Under the pieces are notes generated by a model. It was not told where the DNA came from. It did no database searches and worked only from the letters and a program-made list of their open reading frames with translations. Positions 24,915-34,196 of a stretch of DNA of 64,000 nucleotides are shown one piece after another. How positions within the stretch are numbered: position 1 is the first letter of the stretch; every line of letters begins with the position of its first letter. Source of the DNA: an uncultured Prevotella sp. (GTDB taxonomy: Bacteria > Bacteroidota > Bacteroidia > Bacteroidales > Bacteroidaceae); assembly GCA_900547005.1 (NCBI GenBank), contig URER01000004.1, positions 1 to 64,000 on the forward strand, read 5' to 3'. A program made the position numbers and the translations under genes.

Positions 24915-26243
24915 ATGACATATAAGTATTTTCCTCACACCGAGGAGGATTTGGGCCAAATGCTGGCTAAAGTTGGCGTGGCCTCGCTCGATGCACTTTA
25001 CACGGACATTCCCGAGGAGATTCGTTTCCGGGGCGACTACAATCTTCCGTCAGAGAAAAGCGAGCTTGAGGTGCGGCGCATCTTCGATGAAATGGGCAAA
25101 AAGAACAGGCAACTTACCTGTTTCGCAGGTGCTGGAGTCTATGACCATTACACGCCCTCGATAGTGCCAAATCTTGTGGCGCGCTCGGAGTTTCTTACAA
25201 GCTACACTCCCTATCAGGCGGAAATATCGCAGGGAACGCTACATTACATCTTCGAGTTTCAGTCGATGATGGCAGAGATGACGGGCATGGACATAAGCAA
25301 TGCCTCAATGTATGACGGAACAACGGCCACTGCCGAGGCGGTGCTCATGGCTTATCATACAGCAAAAAAGGCCACAAGGGTACTCGTATCAAAGACCATC
25401 GACCCGAAGACGCTTGCGGTCATAAAGACCTACGCACACTTTCAGGGCATCAGAATTGAAATGATAGACGAAGTGGAGGGCGTAACCTCTATTGAGGACA
25501 TGAAGCAAAAGTTGGATATGGGCGGCGTGGCCGGTGTTGTCGTTCAACAACCCAATTACTACGGCATCATCGAGGACTATTCGGGCTTTGCAGATATGGT
25601 GCATGAAAAAAAAGCCCATTTCATCATGAATAGTATCATTGCCGACCTCGCTCTGCTCAAGACTCCGGGCGAATGGGGCGCGGATATTGCCGTGGGTGAC
25701 GTTCAAAGTCTTGGCGTTCCGATGTCGTTTGGAGGGCCGTATGCAGGCTATATGTGTTGTACGGAGAAGCTCATGCGGAAACTGCCGGGCAGGATTGTGG
25801 GTATGACAAAGGACAGCAAGGGGCAAAGGGCGTTCGTCCTCACCTTACAGGCGCGCGAGCAGCATATCAGACGGCAAAAGGCCACATCGAATATCTGCTC
25901 TAACGAGAGTCTCATTGCATTATTCGTAACCATCTATCTTAGTGTGATGGGAAAAGAAGGAGTGAAGGAGGCTGCGCAAATGTCATACGACGGGGCGCAT
26001 TATCTATACGACAAGTTATTGGCTACAGGCAAGTTTCATGCGGCTTTCGACAAACCTTTCTTCAATGAGTTTTGCGTGAAATACGACGGAGACATCAAGG
26101 CCTTGCAAGGCTTCCTCATCGAACATGGAATCATGGTAGGCGTAATGGTGGACGAAGACAAGCTGATGCTGGCCGTAACAGAAAAGCGTACAAAGGAGGA
26201 AATCGACAAACTGATAGATTTGGTAAAGGAGGTGGCATTATGA
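24915..26243 (+). CDS. gcvPA: Glycine dehydrogenase (decarboxylating) subunit 1
   Basis: A 442-residue alpha subunit of the split P protein. It shows GAGVYDHYTPSIVPN, TSYTPYQAEISQGTLHYIFEF split by short variation, the ASMYDGTTATAEA segment and QSLGVPMSFGGPYAGY. This subunit pairs with GcvPB to decarboxylate glycine and load GcvH. Its stop codon overlaps the gcvPB start (ATGA at 26240-26243), implying coupled, stoichiometric translation of the two subunits. Confidence 0.95.
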   Translation: MTYKYFPHTEEDLGQMLAKVGVASLDALYTDIPEEIRFRGDYNLPSEKSELEVRRIFDEMGKKNRQLTCFAGAGVYDHYTPSIVPNLVARSEFLTSYTPYQAEISQGTLHYIFEFQSMMAEMTGMDISNASMYDGTTATAEAVLMAYHTAKKATRVLVSKTIDPKTLAVIKTYAHFQGIRIEMIDEVEGVTSIEDMKQKLDMGGVAGVVVQQPNYYGIIEDYSGFADMVHEKKAHFIMNSIIADLALLKTPGEWGADIAVGDVQSLGVPMSFGGPYAGYMCCTEKLMRKLPGRIVGMTKDSKGQRAFVLTLQAREQHIRRQKATSNICSNESLIALFVTIYLSVMGKEGVKEAAQMSYDGAHYLYDKLLATGKFHAAFDKPFFNEFCVKYDGDIKALQGFLIEHGIMVGVMVDEDKLMLAVTEKRTKEEIDKLIDLVKEVAL

Positions 26244-27646
26244 ACAACAAACTTTATGGTAATCTGATTTTTGAGTTAGCGCACGAAGGTCGGCGCGGAT
26301 TCACTCTTCCTCAAAGCGAATACAATCATTATGAGTTGCCGGAGGAGGCGAAACGCAGCAAGGATGCGAAGCTGCCTGAATGCGATGAAATGACGGTGGT
26401 GCGCCATTATACGAACCATAGTGCCAACAACTTCGGTGTGAACAACGGCTTCTATCCGCTCGGAAGTTGCACGATGAAGTATAATCCTATCATCAACGAG
26501 GAGATGGCCGCACTTCCTGCATTTACTAACCTGCACCCCCTCCAACCGGAATCGACCGTGAGAGGTGCGTTGGAATTGGAGAAGGCATTGGAGAAGTCTC
26601 TGTGTGAGCTCACAGGCTTGGATGCCTTCACCCTGAAACCATTTGCAGGTGCACATGGAGAACTCACGGGGTTGATGATAATAAAGGGCTGGCACGAGAG
26701 CCGTAAAGACGATAAGCGCACAAAGGTAATCGTACCCGACTCGGCGCATGGTACCAATCCTGCATCGGCAGCCGTGTGTGGTTTAGAAGTCGTAGAGGTG
26801 AAGAGCAAGGCTGATGGGACAGTAGACGTAGACGACTTGCGCCAACTTCTTGAGACTGAGGGCGACACGATAGCCGCCATGATGATGACCAATCCTAACA
26901 CGCTCGGGCTGTTTGAATATAGCATCCCAGAAATTGCAAGACTCATACACAATTATGGGGCATTGATGTATTACGATGGTGCTAACCTTAATCCGATGCT
27001 CGGTGCTGCCCGCCCGGGCGATATGGGTTTCGACGTAATGCACATAAACCTTCATAAGACGTTCTCAACACCTCACGGAGGTGGCGGTCCGGGTTCAGGT
27101 CCTGTGGGTGTGCGCAAGGGCTTGGAGGGCTTCTTCCCTACCATCGGGGCATATCACGGCAATTTCGCCGTCCTGATGCGCGCCTACGCCTATATCCTTA
27201 CGCTCGGTAAGGAGAATATCAAGATGGTGGGGCCACTTGCTACGCTTAATGCAAATTACATAAAGGAATGTCTTAAAGACGTTTACGAACTTCCAATAAA
27301 TGGATTATGCAAACACGAGTTCGTATTCGACGGATTAAAAGACAAGAGTACCGGAGTAACGACAATGGATGTTGCCAAGAGGTTGCTCGACTACGGTTAT
27401 CATGCTCCAACAATCTATTTCCCCCTACTCTTCCATGAGGCCATGATGATAGAGCCAACGGAAAACGAAAGCAAGGAGACGATAGACAGTTTCATCGATG
27501 TGATGCGGCGCATAGCTAAAGAGGCTACCGAAGAGCCGGAAACGGTAAAGGGCGCACCTCATAACACGCCTATCGGAAGGGTAGATGATGTGCTTGCCGC
27601 CAAACAGCCGATACTCACTTATAAGAAAATAAAGGAATCGGTATGA
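26240..27646 (+). CDS. gcvPB: Glycine dehydrogenase (decarboxylating) subunit 2
   Basis: A 468-residue beta subunit of the split P protein, carrying the PLP lysine at about residue 273 in NLHKTFSTPHGGGGPGSGP. Other visible motifs are YPLGSCTMKYNP and PDSAHGTNPASAA. The reading frame stays open further upstream inside gcvPA, but the ATG at 26240 gives the normal N-terminus and the ATGA overlap. Its own stop overlaps the lpd start in the same way. Confidence 0.95.
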   Translation: MNNKLYGNLIFELAHEGRRGFTLPQSEYNHYELPEEAKRSKDAKLPECDEMTVVRHYTNHSANNFGVNNGFYPLGSCTMKYNPIINEEMAALPAFTNLHPLQPESTVRGALELEKALEKSLCELTGLDAFTLKPFAGAHGELTGLMIIKGWHESRKDDKRTKVIVPDSAHGTNPASAAVCGLEVVEVKSKADGTVDVDDLRQLLETEGDTIAAMMMTNPNTLGLFEYSIPEIARLIHNYGALMYYDGANLNPMLGAARPGDMGFDVMHINLHKTFSTPHGGGGPGSGPVGVRKGLEGFFPTIGAYHGNFAVLMRAYAYILTLGKENIKMVGPLATLNANYIKECLKDVYELPINGLCKHEFVFDGLKDKSTGVTTMDVAKRLLDYGYHAPTIYFPLLFHEAMMIEPTENESKETIDSFIDVMRRIAKEATEEPETVKGAPHNTPIGRVDDVLAAKQPILTYKKIKESV

Positions 27647-28986
27647 TGAGAGCAGACCTTATAATAATAGGCAGTGGTCCAGGGGGCTATCGTGCTGCCG
27701 AATATGCCGCAAAGAATGGACTACAAGTGGTTGTCGTTGAAGGACTTCACGCAGGTGGAACGTGTCTGAACGAGGGCTGTATTCCGACAAAAACGATGTG
27801 CCATGAAGCCGATAAAATAGAAGTTTTAAGACAATTCGCGCCCAATACGGAGGTTAATTTCAATCGCGTCGTTGAACGGTTGAAAGCCGTTGTAGAGCCA
27901 TTACGCGCAGGCGTTGAAACGTTGATGACAGCTCCGGGCATTACTTTCATCAAAGGACACGCTCATTTCAAAGATTCCAAGACCATTATCGTGAAGCCAT
28001 CCGATAACGAACCGGCACAAGAGTATAGTTCGGAAAATATTATAATAGCAACGGGAGCATCGCCAAAGATGCCTCCCGGTGCGGAGATTGAAGTTCAATC
28101 AGTTATGACTTCGAGCGACATCTTGAGGCTGACAAATGTTCCCAAACACCTTATCATCATAGGTGCGGGCGTCATAGGTATGGAATTCGCGTCAGTATTC
28201 AATAGTTTCGGAAGCAAGGTTACGGTAATCGAGTTCTTGAAAGAATGCCTCCCCACCATTGATAGCGACATCGCCAAGAGATTGCGTAAATCTTTGGAAA
28301 AGAAGGGAGTAAACTTCTTCATGCAATCATCAGTTAAAGGCGTAAAGACAAATACCGTTACCTTTGAGCGTAAGGGCAAGACGGAATGTTTAGAAGGTGA
28401 TGCCATATTGGTGGCTACGGGGCGAAAGCCTAATGTAGAGGGGCTTAATTTGGAAGCCATCGGAATTGAATACTCGGGCAAGGGCATCAGCGTGGATGAA
28501 AATATGTGCACCAACGTACCGGGTATATATGCCATTGGCGACGTAAACGGACGTATGATGCTTGCCCATGCGGCCACCATGCAAGGCATAAGAGCTGTAA
28601 ATCACATCCTCAAAAAGCAAGATGAGATAAGGCTCGACATCATGCCAGCAGCCGTCTTTACGCACCCCGAGGTGGCAAGCGTCGGACTCACGGAAGACCA
28701 ATGCAAGGCCGCTGGGATTCCTTTCATATGTAATAAAGCATATTATAGGGCAAATGGCAAGGCTCTGTCTATGGAGGAAACGGACGGGATTGTGAAGTTG
28801 GTAGCCAATGAAAATGGTAAAATTATAGGATGCCATATTCTTGGGGCTCATGCAGCCGACATGGTTCAAGAAATTGCAGCACTGATGAATCGAGACACTA
28901 CCATCGGACAGTTGCGCGATATTGTCCATATCCATCCTACACTTGGAGAGCTTGTGCAAGAGGCTGCCATGATGATGAAAATATGA
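27643..28986 (+). CDS. lpdA: Dihydrolipoyl dehydrogenase (L protein / E3)
   Basis: A 447-residue FAD disulphide oxidoreductase that reoxidises dihydrolipoyl-GcvH with NAD. The FAD motif IIGSGPGGYRAAEYA is at 7-21 and the redox-active disulphide is C41/C46 in GGTCLNEGCIPT. The NAD motif IIGAGVIGMEFASVF follows, and the C-terminal catalytic HIHPTLGE is intact. Two adjacent ATGs (27643, 27646) are possible starts; the first overlaps the gcvPB stop. It completes a self-contained glycine cleavage operon and is followed by a terminator. Confidence 0.95.
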   Translation: MMRADLIIIGSGPGGYRAAEYAAKNGLQVVVVEGLHAGGTCLNEGCIPTKTMCHEADKIEVLRQFAPNTEVNFNRVVERLKAVVEPLRAGVETLMTAPGITFIKGHAHFKDSKTIIVKPSDNEPAQEYSSENIIIATGASPKMPPGAEIEVQSVMTSSDILRLTNVPKHLIIIGAGVIGMEFASVFNSFGSKVTVIEFLKECLPTIDSDIAKRLRKSLEKKGVNFFMQSSVKGVKTNTVTFERKGKTECLEGDAILVATGRKPNVEGLNLEAIGIEYSGKGISVDENMCTNVPGIYAIGDVNGRMMLAHAATMQGIRAVNHILKKQDEIRLDIMPAAVFTHPEVASVGLTEDQCKAAGIPFICNKAYYRANGKALSMEETDGIVKLVANENGKIIGCHILGAHAADMVQEIAALMNRDTTIGQLRDIVHIHPTLGELVQEAAMMMKI

Positions 28987-28994
28987 AAATAGAG

Positions 28995-29039
28995 AGAGGG
29001 TGTATCAAAATGAAGGTTTTGAACTACACCCTCTTATTT
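28995..29039 (+). terminator. Terminator after the lplA-gcv-lpd operon
   Basis: AGAGGGTGTA (28995-29004) pairs with TACACCCTCT (29025-29034), with an inner TCAAAA/TTTTGA stem and a T-rich tail. It lies 9 bp after the lpd stop. Confidence 0.85.
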
Positions 29040-29098
29040 AGTTACTATCAACTTAAAACTATAAACCCGTCAACTTGTTTACTTATTCACCCATCAAC

Positions 29099-30406
29099 TC
29101 AAAAAACATACGAGAATCCGATAGAGGCGAACTCCTTAAACTGCCAATATCCATGATGTCCATCTCGACCTACACCATCATCGAAACGCGGATATACGAA
29201 TAGTTGTGCGCTCATCCATTTGTTTATTTGCATCACAAACGTGTTCTCCCACTCCAGCTCCGCACGGTCGTATGCCGTATATGCCGACAGGCGACTCTTC
29301 CAACGCACGATGTCATTAAACTGCCATATGAAGTCGGCCGTCAATTGAGAACCGAAATCATGCAAAGTATGCTTACCCGCATCAATACCGAGCCTCTCCG
29401 AAAGCTCTAACATTCGGGTGTATTTCAGATTATAAGCCAACGGTGCCAAATGTACGGTACCCTTTATTTTATGATTCAACCAATCCACATTGTAATCCAT
29501 ACCGAGAGAGAGATTGAAATTAAACGGAGCCATGAAGTCTGAATATACTACGGGGTCATTGCTCTTGTAGCTATGCGTGAATTGTGTGTTGGCTACCATC
29601 TGAACCGTGTAATACCAGCGTTTCGTAGCCTGCAATCCCAACTTACTTGTAAAGCGGAGAAGGTCCTCCGTTGACTTCATTGTATGCAAAGTGTCGGCAC
29701 GTGAGTTTTGAATACCAAGACGTAATTCGAGTTTATTATCCCACTTTACCTTTTGCTTATTATTATAGTTGGCCTCCATTGTAACCGAGCCAAGCATCGA
29801 ATAACTGCTCTCTCCTCCCTTATACCAGTTGCCCGAGACACAATTTTGCATGAATTGCAATGAATAGTCACCCTTGTAAGTCCAAAAATTGGGCTTTATC
29901 ACGACTACATCAATCGGAACGGTTGTTGGCTCTACGTAAATGTGCGACATCTTATCTATCAAATCGGCCTTACGCCTCAAAGGTTTCGTTATATCCGAAT
30001 CGATGGTACCCGACTTTGCAATTCTATTTTGAGTGTTCAAAACAAGGTCAGGCCGCTTCAAATACATCAGCATAAGCGTATAATCGATCTCCTTCCCTAC
30101 CCCCGTCATTCCTGAGCTCTCGTTTATATCAGCATCGAAGACCCCCGCAACAGGTGCGTGATAGAATGTAAACGGAATAAACATTTGGGCTGATTTGGAA
30201 TTTTTATATTCATCGGCATAGTATGTCTTGACCGAATCCGTAAAAATCTGTCCAACCAATTGTAATGAATCGAGATATGCATTTATCAATACCGTATCGG
30301 CAAGCAGTTGCGTGTCTTGCTTCGCCTCCACTTTTTCGCGATTTTGGGCATATGCCACCGACACACAAAACATTAATAAAACAATTGTATAATATCTGAA
30401 ATTCAT
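29099..30406 (-). CDS. DUF3078 domain-containing outer-membrane protein
   Basis: A 435-residue exported protein with a signal peptide (MNFRYYTIVLLMFCVSVAYA then Q). The region with NFWTYKGDYSLQFMQN and SGNWYKGGESSYS is the hallmark of DUF3078. After about residue 185 the sequence becomes alternating aromatic/polar strands and ends in FSYVF, with a C-terminal phenylalanine, which suggests an outer-membrane beta-barrel. Function is unknown. It is transcribed alone, convergent with the gcv operon and divergent from pyrG. Confidence 0.82.
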   Translation of the reverse strand: MNFRYYTIVLLMFCVSVAYAQNREKVEAKQDTQLLADTVLINAYLDSLQLVGQIFTDSVKTYYADEYKNSKSAQMFIPFTFYHAPVAGVFDADINESSGMTGVGKEIDYTLMLMYLKRPDLVLNTQNRIAKSGTIDSDITKPLRRKADLIDKMSHIYVEPTTVPIDVVVIKPNFWTYKGDYSLQFMQNCVSGNWYKGGESSYSMLGSVTMEANYNNKQKVKWDNKLELRLGIQNSRADTLHTMKSTEDLLRFTSKLGLQATKRWYYTVQMVANTQFTHSYKSNDPVVYSDFMAPFNFNLSLGMDYNVDWLNHKIKGTVHLAPLAYNLKYTRMLELSERLGIDAGKHTLHDFGSQLTADFIWQFNDIVRWKSRLSAYTAYDRAELEWENTFVMQINKWMSAQLFVYPRFDDGVGRDGHHGYWQFKEFASIGFSYVF

Positions 30407-30464
30407 CTTAACATATAATATAATATAATAATCCGAATGAAATATCGAATAGTGTATTTTTATG

Positions 30465-30472
30465 CAAAGTTA
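30465..30472 (-). promoter_or_regulatory. Candidate -7 element for the DUF3078 gene
   Basis: The minus strand reads TAACTTTG followed by C, about 59 bp upstream of the start codon. The spacing leaves a moderately long leader. Confidence 0.5.
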
Positions 30473-30541
30473 GATAAAATAAAAGATATAAAAGGCCATA
30501 TAACGCACTTTTATTACTTTTTATATATAAATCGTGGAAAA

Positions 30542-30573
30542 TTTGTGGCTATTGATTATTTTTGCTAACTTTG
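30542..30573 (+). promoter_or_regulatory. Promoter of pyrG
   Basis: TTTG (30542-30545), a 20-bp spacer and TAACTTTG (30566-30573) match the Bacteroidetes consensus, 64 bp ahead of the GTG start. Confidence 0.65.
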
Positions 30574-30637
30574 CAATTTGTTATATAGACTCAGGTTAAT
30601 TTAATTTAGTTTGGATAAAAATTAAATATTATACATC

Positions 30638-32248
30638 GTGGCTGAAACAAAGTATATTTTCGTTACCGGTGGCGTAGTTTCTTCACTTGGAAAAGGAATC
30701 ATCTCATCGTCTATCGGCAAGCTTCTTCAAGCAAGGGGCTACAAAATCACAATCCAAAAGTTTGACCCTTATATTAATATCGACCCAGGGACGCTGAATC
30801 CATACGAACACGGAGAATGTTATGTGACCGTTGACGGTATGGAAACCGACCTCGATCTCGGACATTACGAGCGCTTCACAGATATAAAGACGACAAAGTC
30901 GAACTCGCTCACTACGGGTAGAATTTACAAGTCAGTAATAGACAAAGAGCGCAGAGGGGACTATTTAGGCAAGACAATACAGGTGGTGCCACATATCACC
31001 GACGAAATAAAGCGCAACGTGAAGATGCTCGGAAAGAAAAACGAGTATGATTTTGTGATAACAGAGATTGGAGGAACCGTCGGCGACATCGAGTCTACAC
31101 CATTTCTTGAGGCTATACGCCAACTGAAATGGGAGCTAAAGAAAAATGCCATCTGTGTGCATCTGACTTACGTTCCGTATCTTAAAGCAGCCCAAGAGTT
31201 GAAAACAAAGCCTACACAACACTCTGTAAAAGTATTGCAAAGTGTAGGTATTCAACCAGATATTCTCGTCCTTCGCACCGAAAAGCACCTGAACGAAGGT
31301 ATTCTAAAAAAGGTTGCGGCATTTTGCAACGTAGACAAGGATTGCGTAATACAGAGCGAAGACCTTCCATCTATCTACGAAGTGCCCGTAAATATGCAGG
31401 CACAAGGATTGGATGCTGCAATCTTGCGCAAGATGGAAGAAAATGTTGGAGAGACTCCGACACTCGGCCCCTGGCGCAATTTCCTTGAAAGGAGAAGAAA
31501 AGCAACCGAAGAAGTACGCATAGGGCTCGTTGGCAAATACGATTTGCAAGATGCTTACAAGAGTATTCGTGAGAGTTTGTCACAGGCTGGAACATATAAC
31601 AATTACAAAACTGTTATCACTTTCATAAACTCCGAGCAGATAACGGAAGAGAATGTAGCCGAAAAACTTGCAGGCCAAGATGGAATCATGGTATGCCCGG
31701 GATTCGGGCAACGTGGAATAGAAGGCAAAATTATCGCCGCACACTATACCCGCACGCACAATATTCCAACATTCGGAATATGCCTCGGTATGCAAATGAT
31801 GGTGATAGAATTCGCCCGCAATGTCCTCGGATATACCGATGCCAACAGCCGTGAGATGGACGAGACAACCGTTCATAATGTTATCGATATTATGGAGGAG
31901 CAAAAGAATATTACCGATATGGGGGGCACGATGCGACTCGGAGCATACGAGTGCATATTAAAACAAGGCTCTCGCACATTCGGAATATATAATAGCGAGC
32001 ACATACAAGAGCGTCATCGCCACCGCTATGAGTTCAATAACGATTATCAAAAGGAATATGAACGCAACGGAATGATGTGTGTAGGACGCAATCCGGAAAG
32101 CGACTTGGTTGAGATTGTAGAAATCCCTGGACTAAAATGGTATATCGGAACTCAGTTCCATCCGGAATATCAAAGCACGGTTCTAAATCCCCACCCACTT
32201 TTCCTTGATTTCGTAAAGACGGCTATAGAAAATAAGAAGAACGCTTAA
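30638..32248 (+). CDS. pyrG: CTP synthase
   Basis: A 536-residue enzyme aminating UTP to CTP with glutamine. The N-terminal synthetase domain begins with KYIFVTGGVVSSLGKG. The C-terminal class I glutaminase domain has its nucleophile at about C382 in FGICLGMQM, and the HPEYQS histidine/glutamate near the end. The start is GTG, fixed by the conserved N-terminus; no upstream in-frame ATG fits. It leads a run with yidC, an S9 peptidase and an MFS transporter. Confidence 0.97.
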   Translation: MAETKYIFVTGGVVSSLGKGIISSSIGKLLQARGYKITIQKFDPYINIDPGTLNPYEHGECYVTVDGMETDLDLGHYERFTDIKTTKSNSLTTGRIYKSVIDKERRGDYLGKTIQVVPHITDEIKRNVKMLGKKNEYDFVITEIGGTVGDIESTPFLEAIRQLKWELKKNAICVHLTYVPYLKAAQELKTKPTQHSVKVLQSVGIQPDILVLRTEKHLNEGILKKVAAFCNVDKDCVIQSEDLPSIYEVPVNMQAQGLDAAILRKMEENVGETPTLGPWRNFLERRRKATEEVRIGLVGKYDLQDAYKSIRESLSQAGTYNNYKTVITFINSEQITEENVAEKLAGQDGIMVCPGFGQRGIEGKIIAAHYTRTHNIPTFGICLGMQMMVIEFARNVLGYTDANSREMDETTVHNVIDIMEEQKNITDMGGTMRLGAYECILKQGSRTFGIYNSEHIQERHRHRYEFNNDYQKEYERNGMMCVGRNPESDLVEIVEIPGLKWYIGTQFHPEYQSTVLNPHPLFLDFVKTAIENKKNA

Positions 32249-32279
32249 ATATATTATATTGGTAAAGAATAAGAATATT

Positions 32280-34196
32280 ATGGATAAAAATACTATTATC
32301 GGATTCGTATTGATTGCAGCCATACTCATTGGCTATAGTGTATATTCGCAACCATCAGATGAGGAAATAGCACAGCAAATTGAATTGGCTAAGCGCGATT
32401 CCATAGAGGCAGCAAAGCGTATAGCTGCCGAAAAGATGAAAGAAAAGAAAGATTTGAGCAATCAAAAAGAAAATCTAAAAGACTCAACTCAATTGTTTTT
32501 CAGTGCTCTAACTGGCAGTGCAAAGGATATAATCCTTAAAAACAATAAGATAGAACTTACCATTTCCACAAAAGGAGGAACGGTAAACAAGGCGATAATA
32601 AAGAACTTCACCGGCCATAACATCGGAAAAGAAGATTCTAATAGCGTTACTTTATTTGAAGGCAAGGATCAAAATCTGAACTTCATGCTTGCGACCAAAG
32701 AAGACAATATCTCAACCAAGAACTTATATTTCACGCCGTCTGAGATTTCGGATTCTACCGTTACGCTCACCGCCAATGCCAGCAATGGCAAGGCTATTGT
32801 GATGAAATACACTTTGGGCAAGGATTATATGCTACACATGGCATTCAAAGCCGTAGGCATGAATGGCTTGTTTGCCCCGAATTATAACATGATGGATGTT
32901 GATTGGTATGACAAATGCCGGCAGCAAGAAAAAGGTTTCACCTTTGAAAACAGATACTCGACATTAACCTACAAGGAAGTAGAGGGTGATACAGACTATC
33001 TGAGTGAAACTGCCGAAAAGCGAGACGAGAACATTGAAGAGGCTCTCGACTGGGTAGCCTTCAAAAATCAGTTCTTCTCTACCATAATGATTGCCAAAGA
33101 TAACTTTGCCAAGAACTCTATGCTTACAAGTATTCCACAAGAGAAAGGCTCCGGATATCTGAAAGAGTTCCAAGCAAAAATGAAGACGTCCTTTGACCCT
33201 TCTGGAATAAAGGCATCTGAATTTGAATTCTATTACGGTCCTAACGACTATCGCCTTCTTAATAACATAGAAGAAGAAAGTACATTTGGAAAAGATCTGG
33301 AATTGCAAAAGCTCGTTTATCTTGGTTGGCCTATCGTGCGTTGGATAAACAGGTTCTTCACAATCTACGTATTCGACTTCCTAACCAAATTAGGGATACC
33401 AATGGGCATTGTACTTATACTTATCACATTGTTGCTCAAAGCCATCACTTTCCCATTAGTAAAGAAAAGCTATATGAGTTCGGCAAAGATGCGTGTCTTG
33501 AAGCCAAGACTCGAAGAGGCGACCAAACAATATAATAAACCGGAAGACCAAATGCAAAAGCAACAAGCAATGATGGCCGAATATGCCAAATATGGCGTGA
33601 GTCCATTAAGTGGCTGTCTGCCTATGCTCATACAAATGCCTATCTGGATTGCAATGTTCAATTTCGTGCCTAACGCCATACAACTTAGAGGGCAAGGCTT
33701 CTTATGGATAGACGACCTTAGCACATACGACCCAATTATCGAATGGAACTCTAATCTTTGGCTGATTGGCGATCACCTTTCACTTACCTGTATACTGTTC
33801 TGCGTAGCCAATGTCCTTTATTCCTTCATGACTATGCGCCAGCAAAAAGACCAGATGGTAGGACAGCAGGCCGAACAAATGAAAATGATGCAATGGATGA
33901 TGTATCTCATGCCAATCATGTTCTTCTTCATGTTCAATGACTATTCATCAGGTCTTAACTTCTATTACTTCATTTCGTTGTTCTTCAGTGCTGCGATAAT
34001 GTGGACACTCCGTAAGACCACCGATGACGTTAAGTTGCTTCAAATACTCGATGCACGTTACAAGGAAAACAAAAACAACCCGAAGAAAGTAAGCGGACTT
34101 GCCGCACGCCTTGAAGCTATGCAAAAGCAACAAGCAGAACTTCAAAGAAAACGTGAAGAACTTGAACGCAAAAAGAAAGGATTAAATCATGTATAA
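32280..34196 (+). CDS. yidC: Membrane protein insertase YidC
   Basis: A 638-residue Oxa1-superfamily insertase. An N-terminal membrane anchor (about 5-25) is followed by a large periplasmic domain rich in beta strands (about 80-340). The conserved insertase core carries VKKSYMSSAKMRVLKP and the PLSGCLPMLIQMPIWIAMF segment with several membrane helices. The C-terminus is a highly charged coiled coil (KQQAELQRKREELERKKK), which may contact ribosomes. The ATG at 32280 is preferred over the TTG-initiated frame at 32259. Its end overlaps the next gene by 8 bp. Confidence 0.95.
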   Translation: MDKNTIIGFVLIAAILIGYSVYSQPSDEEIAQQIELAKRDSIEAAKRIAAEKMKEKKDLSNQKENLKDSTQLFFSALTGSAKDIILKNNKIELTISTKGGTVNKAIIKNFTGHNIGKEDSNSVTLFEGKDQNLNFMLATKEDNISTKNLYFTPSEISDSTVTLTANASNGKAIVMKYTLGKDYMLHMAFKAVGMNGLFAPNYNMMDVDWYDKCRQQEKGFTFENRYSTLTYKEVEGDTDYLSETAEKRDENIEEALDWVAFKNQFFSTIMIAKDNFAKNSMLTSIPQEKGSGYLKEFQAKMKTSFDPSGIKASEFEFYYGPNDYRLLNNIEEESTFGKDLELQKLVYLGWPIVRWINRFFTIYVFDFLTKLGIPMGIVLILITLLLKAITFPLVKKSYMSSAKMRVLKPRLEEATKQYNKPEDQMQKQQAMMAEYAKYGVSPLSGCLPMLIQMPIWIAMFNFVPNAIQLRGQGFLWIDDLSTYDPIIEWNSNLWLIGDHLSLTCILFCVANVLYSFMTMRQQKDQMVGQQAEQMKMMQWMMYLMPIMFFFMFNDYSSGLNFYYFISLFFSAAIMWTLRKTTDDVKLLQILDARYKENKNNPKKVSGLAARLEAMQKQQAELQRKREELERKKKGLNHV

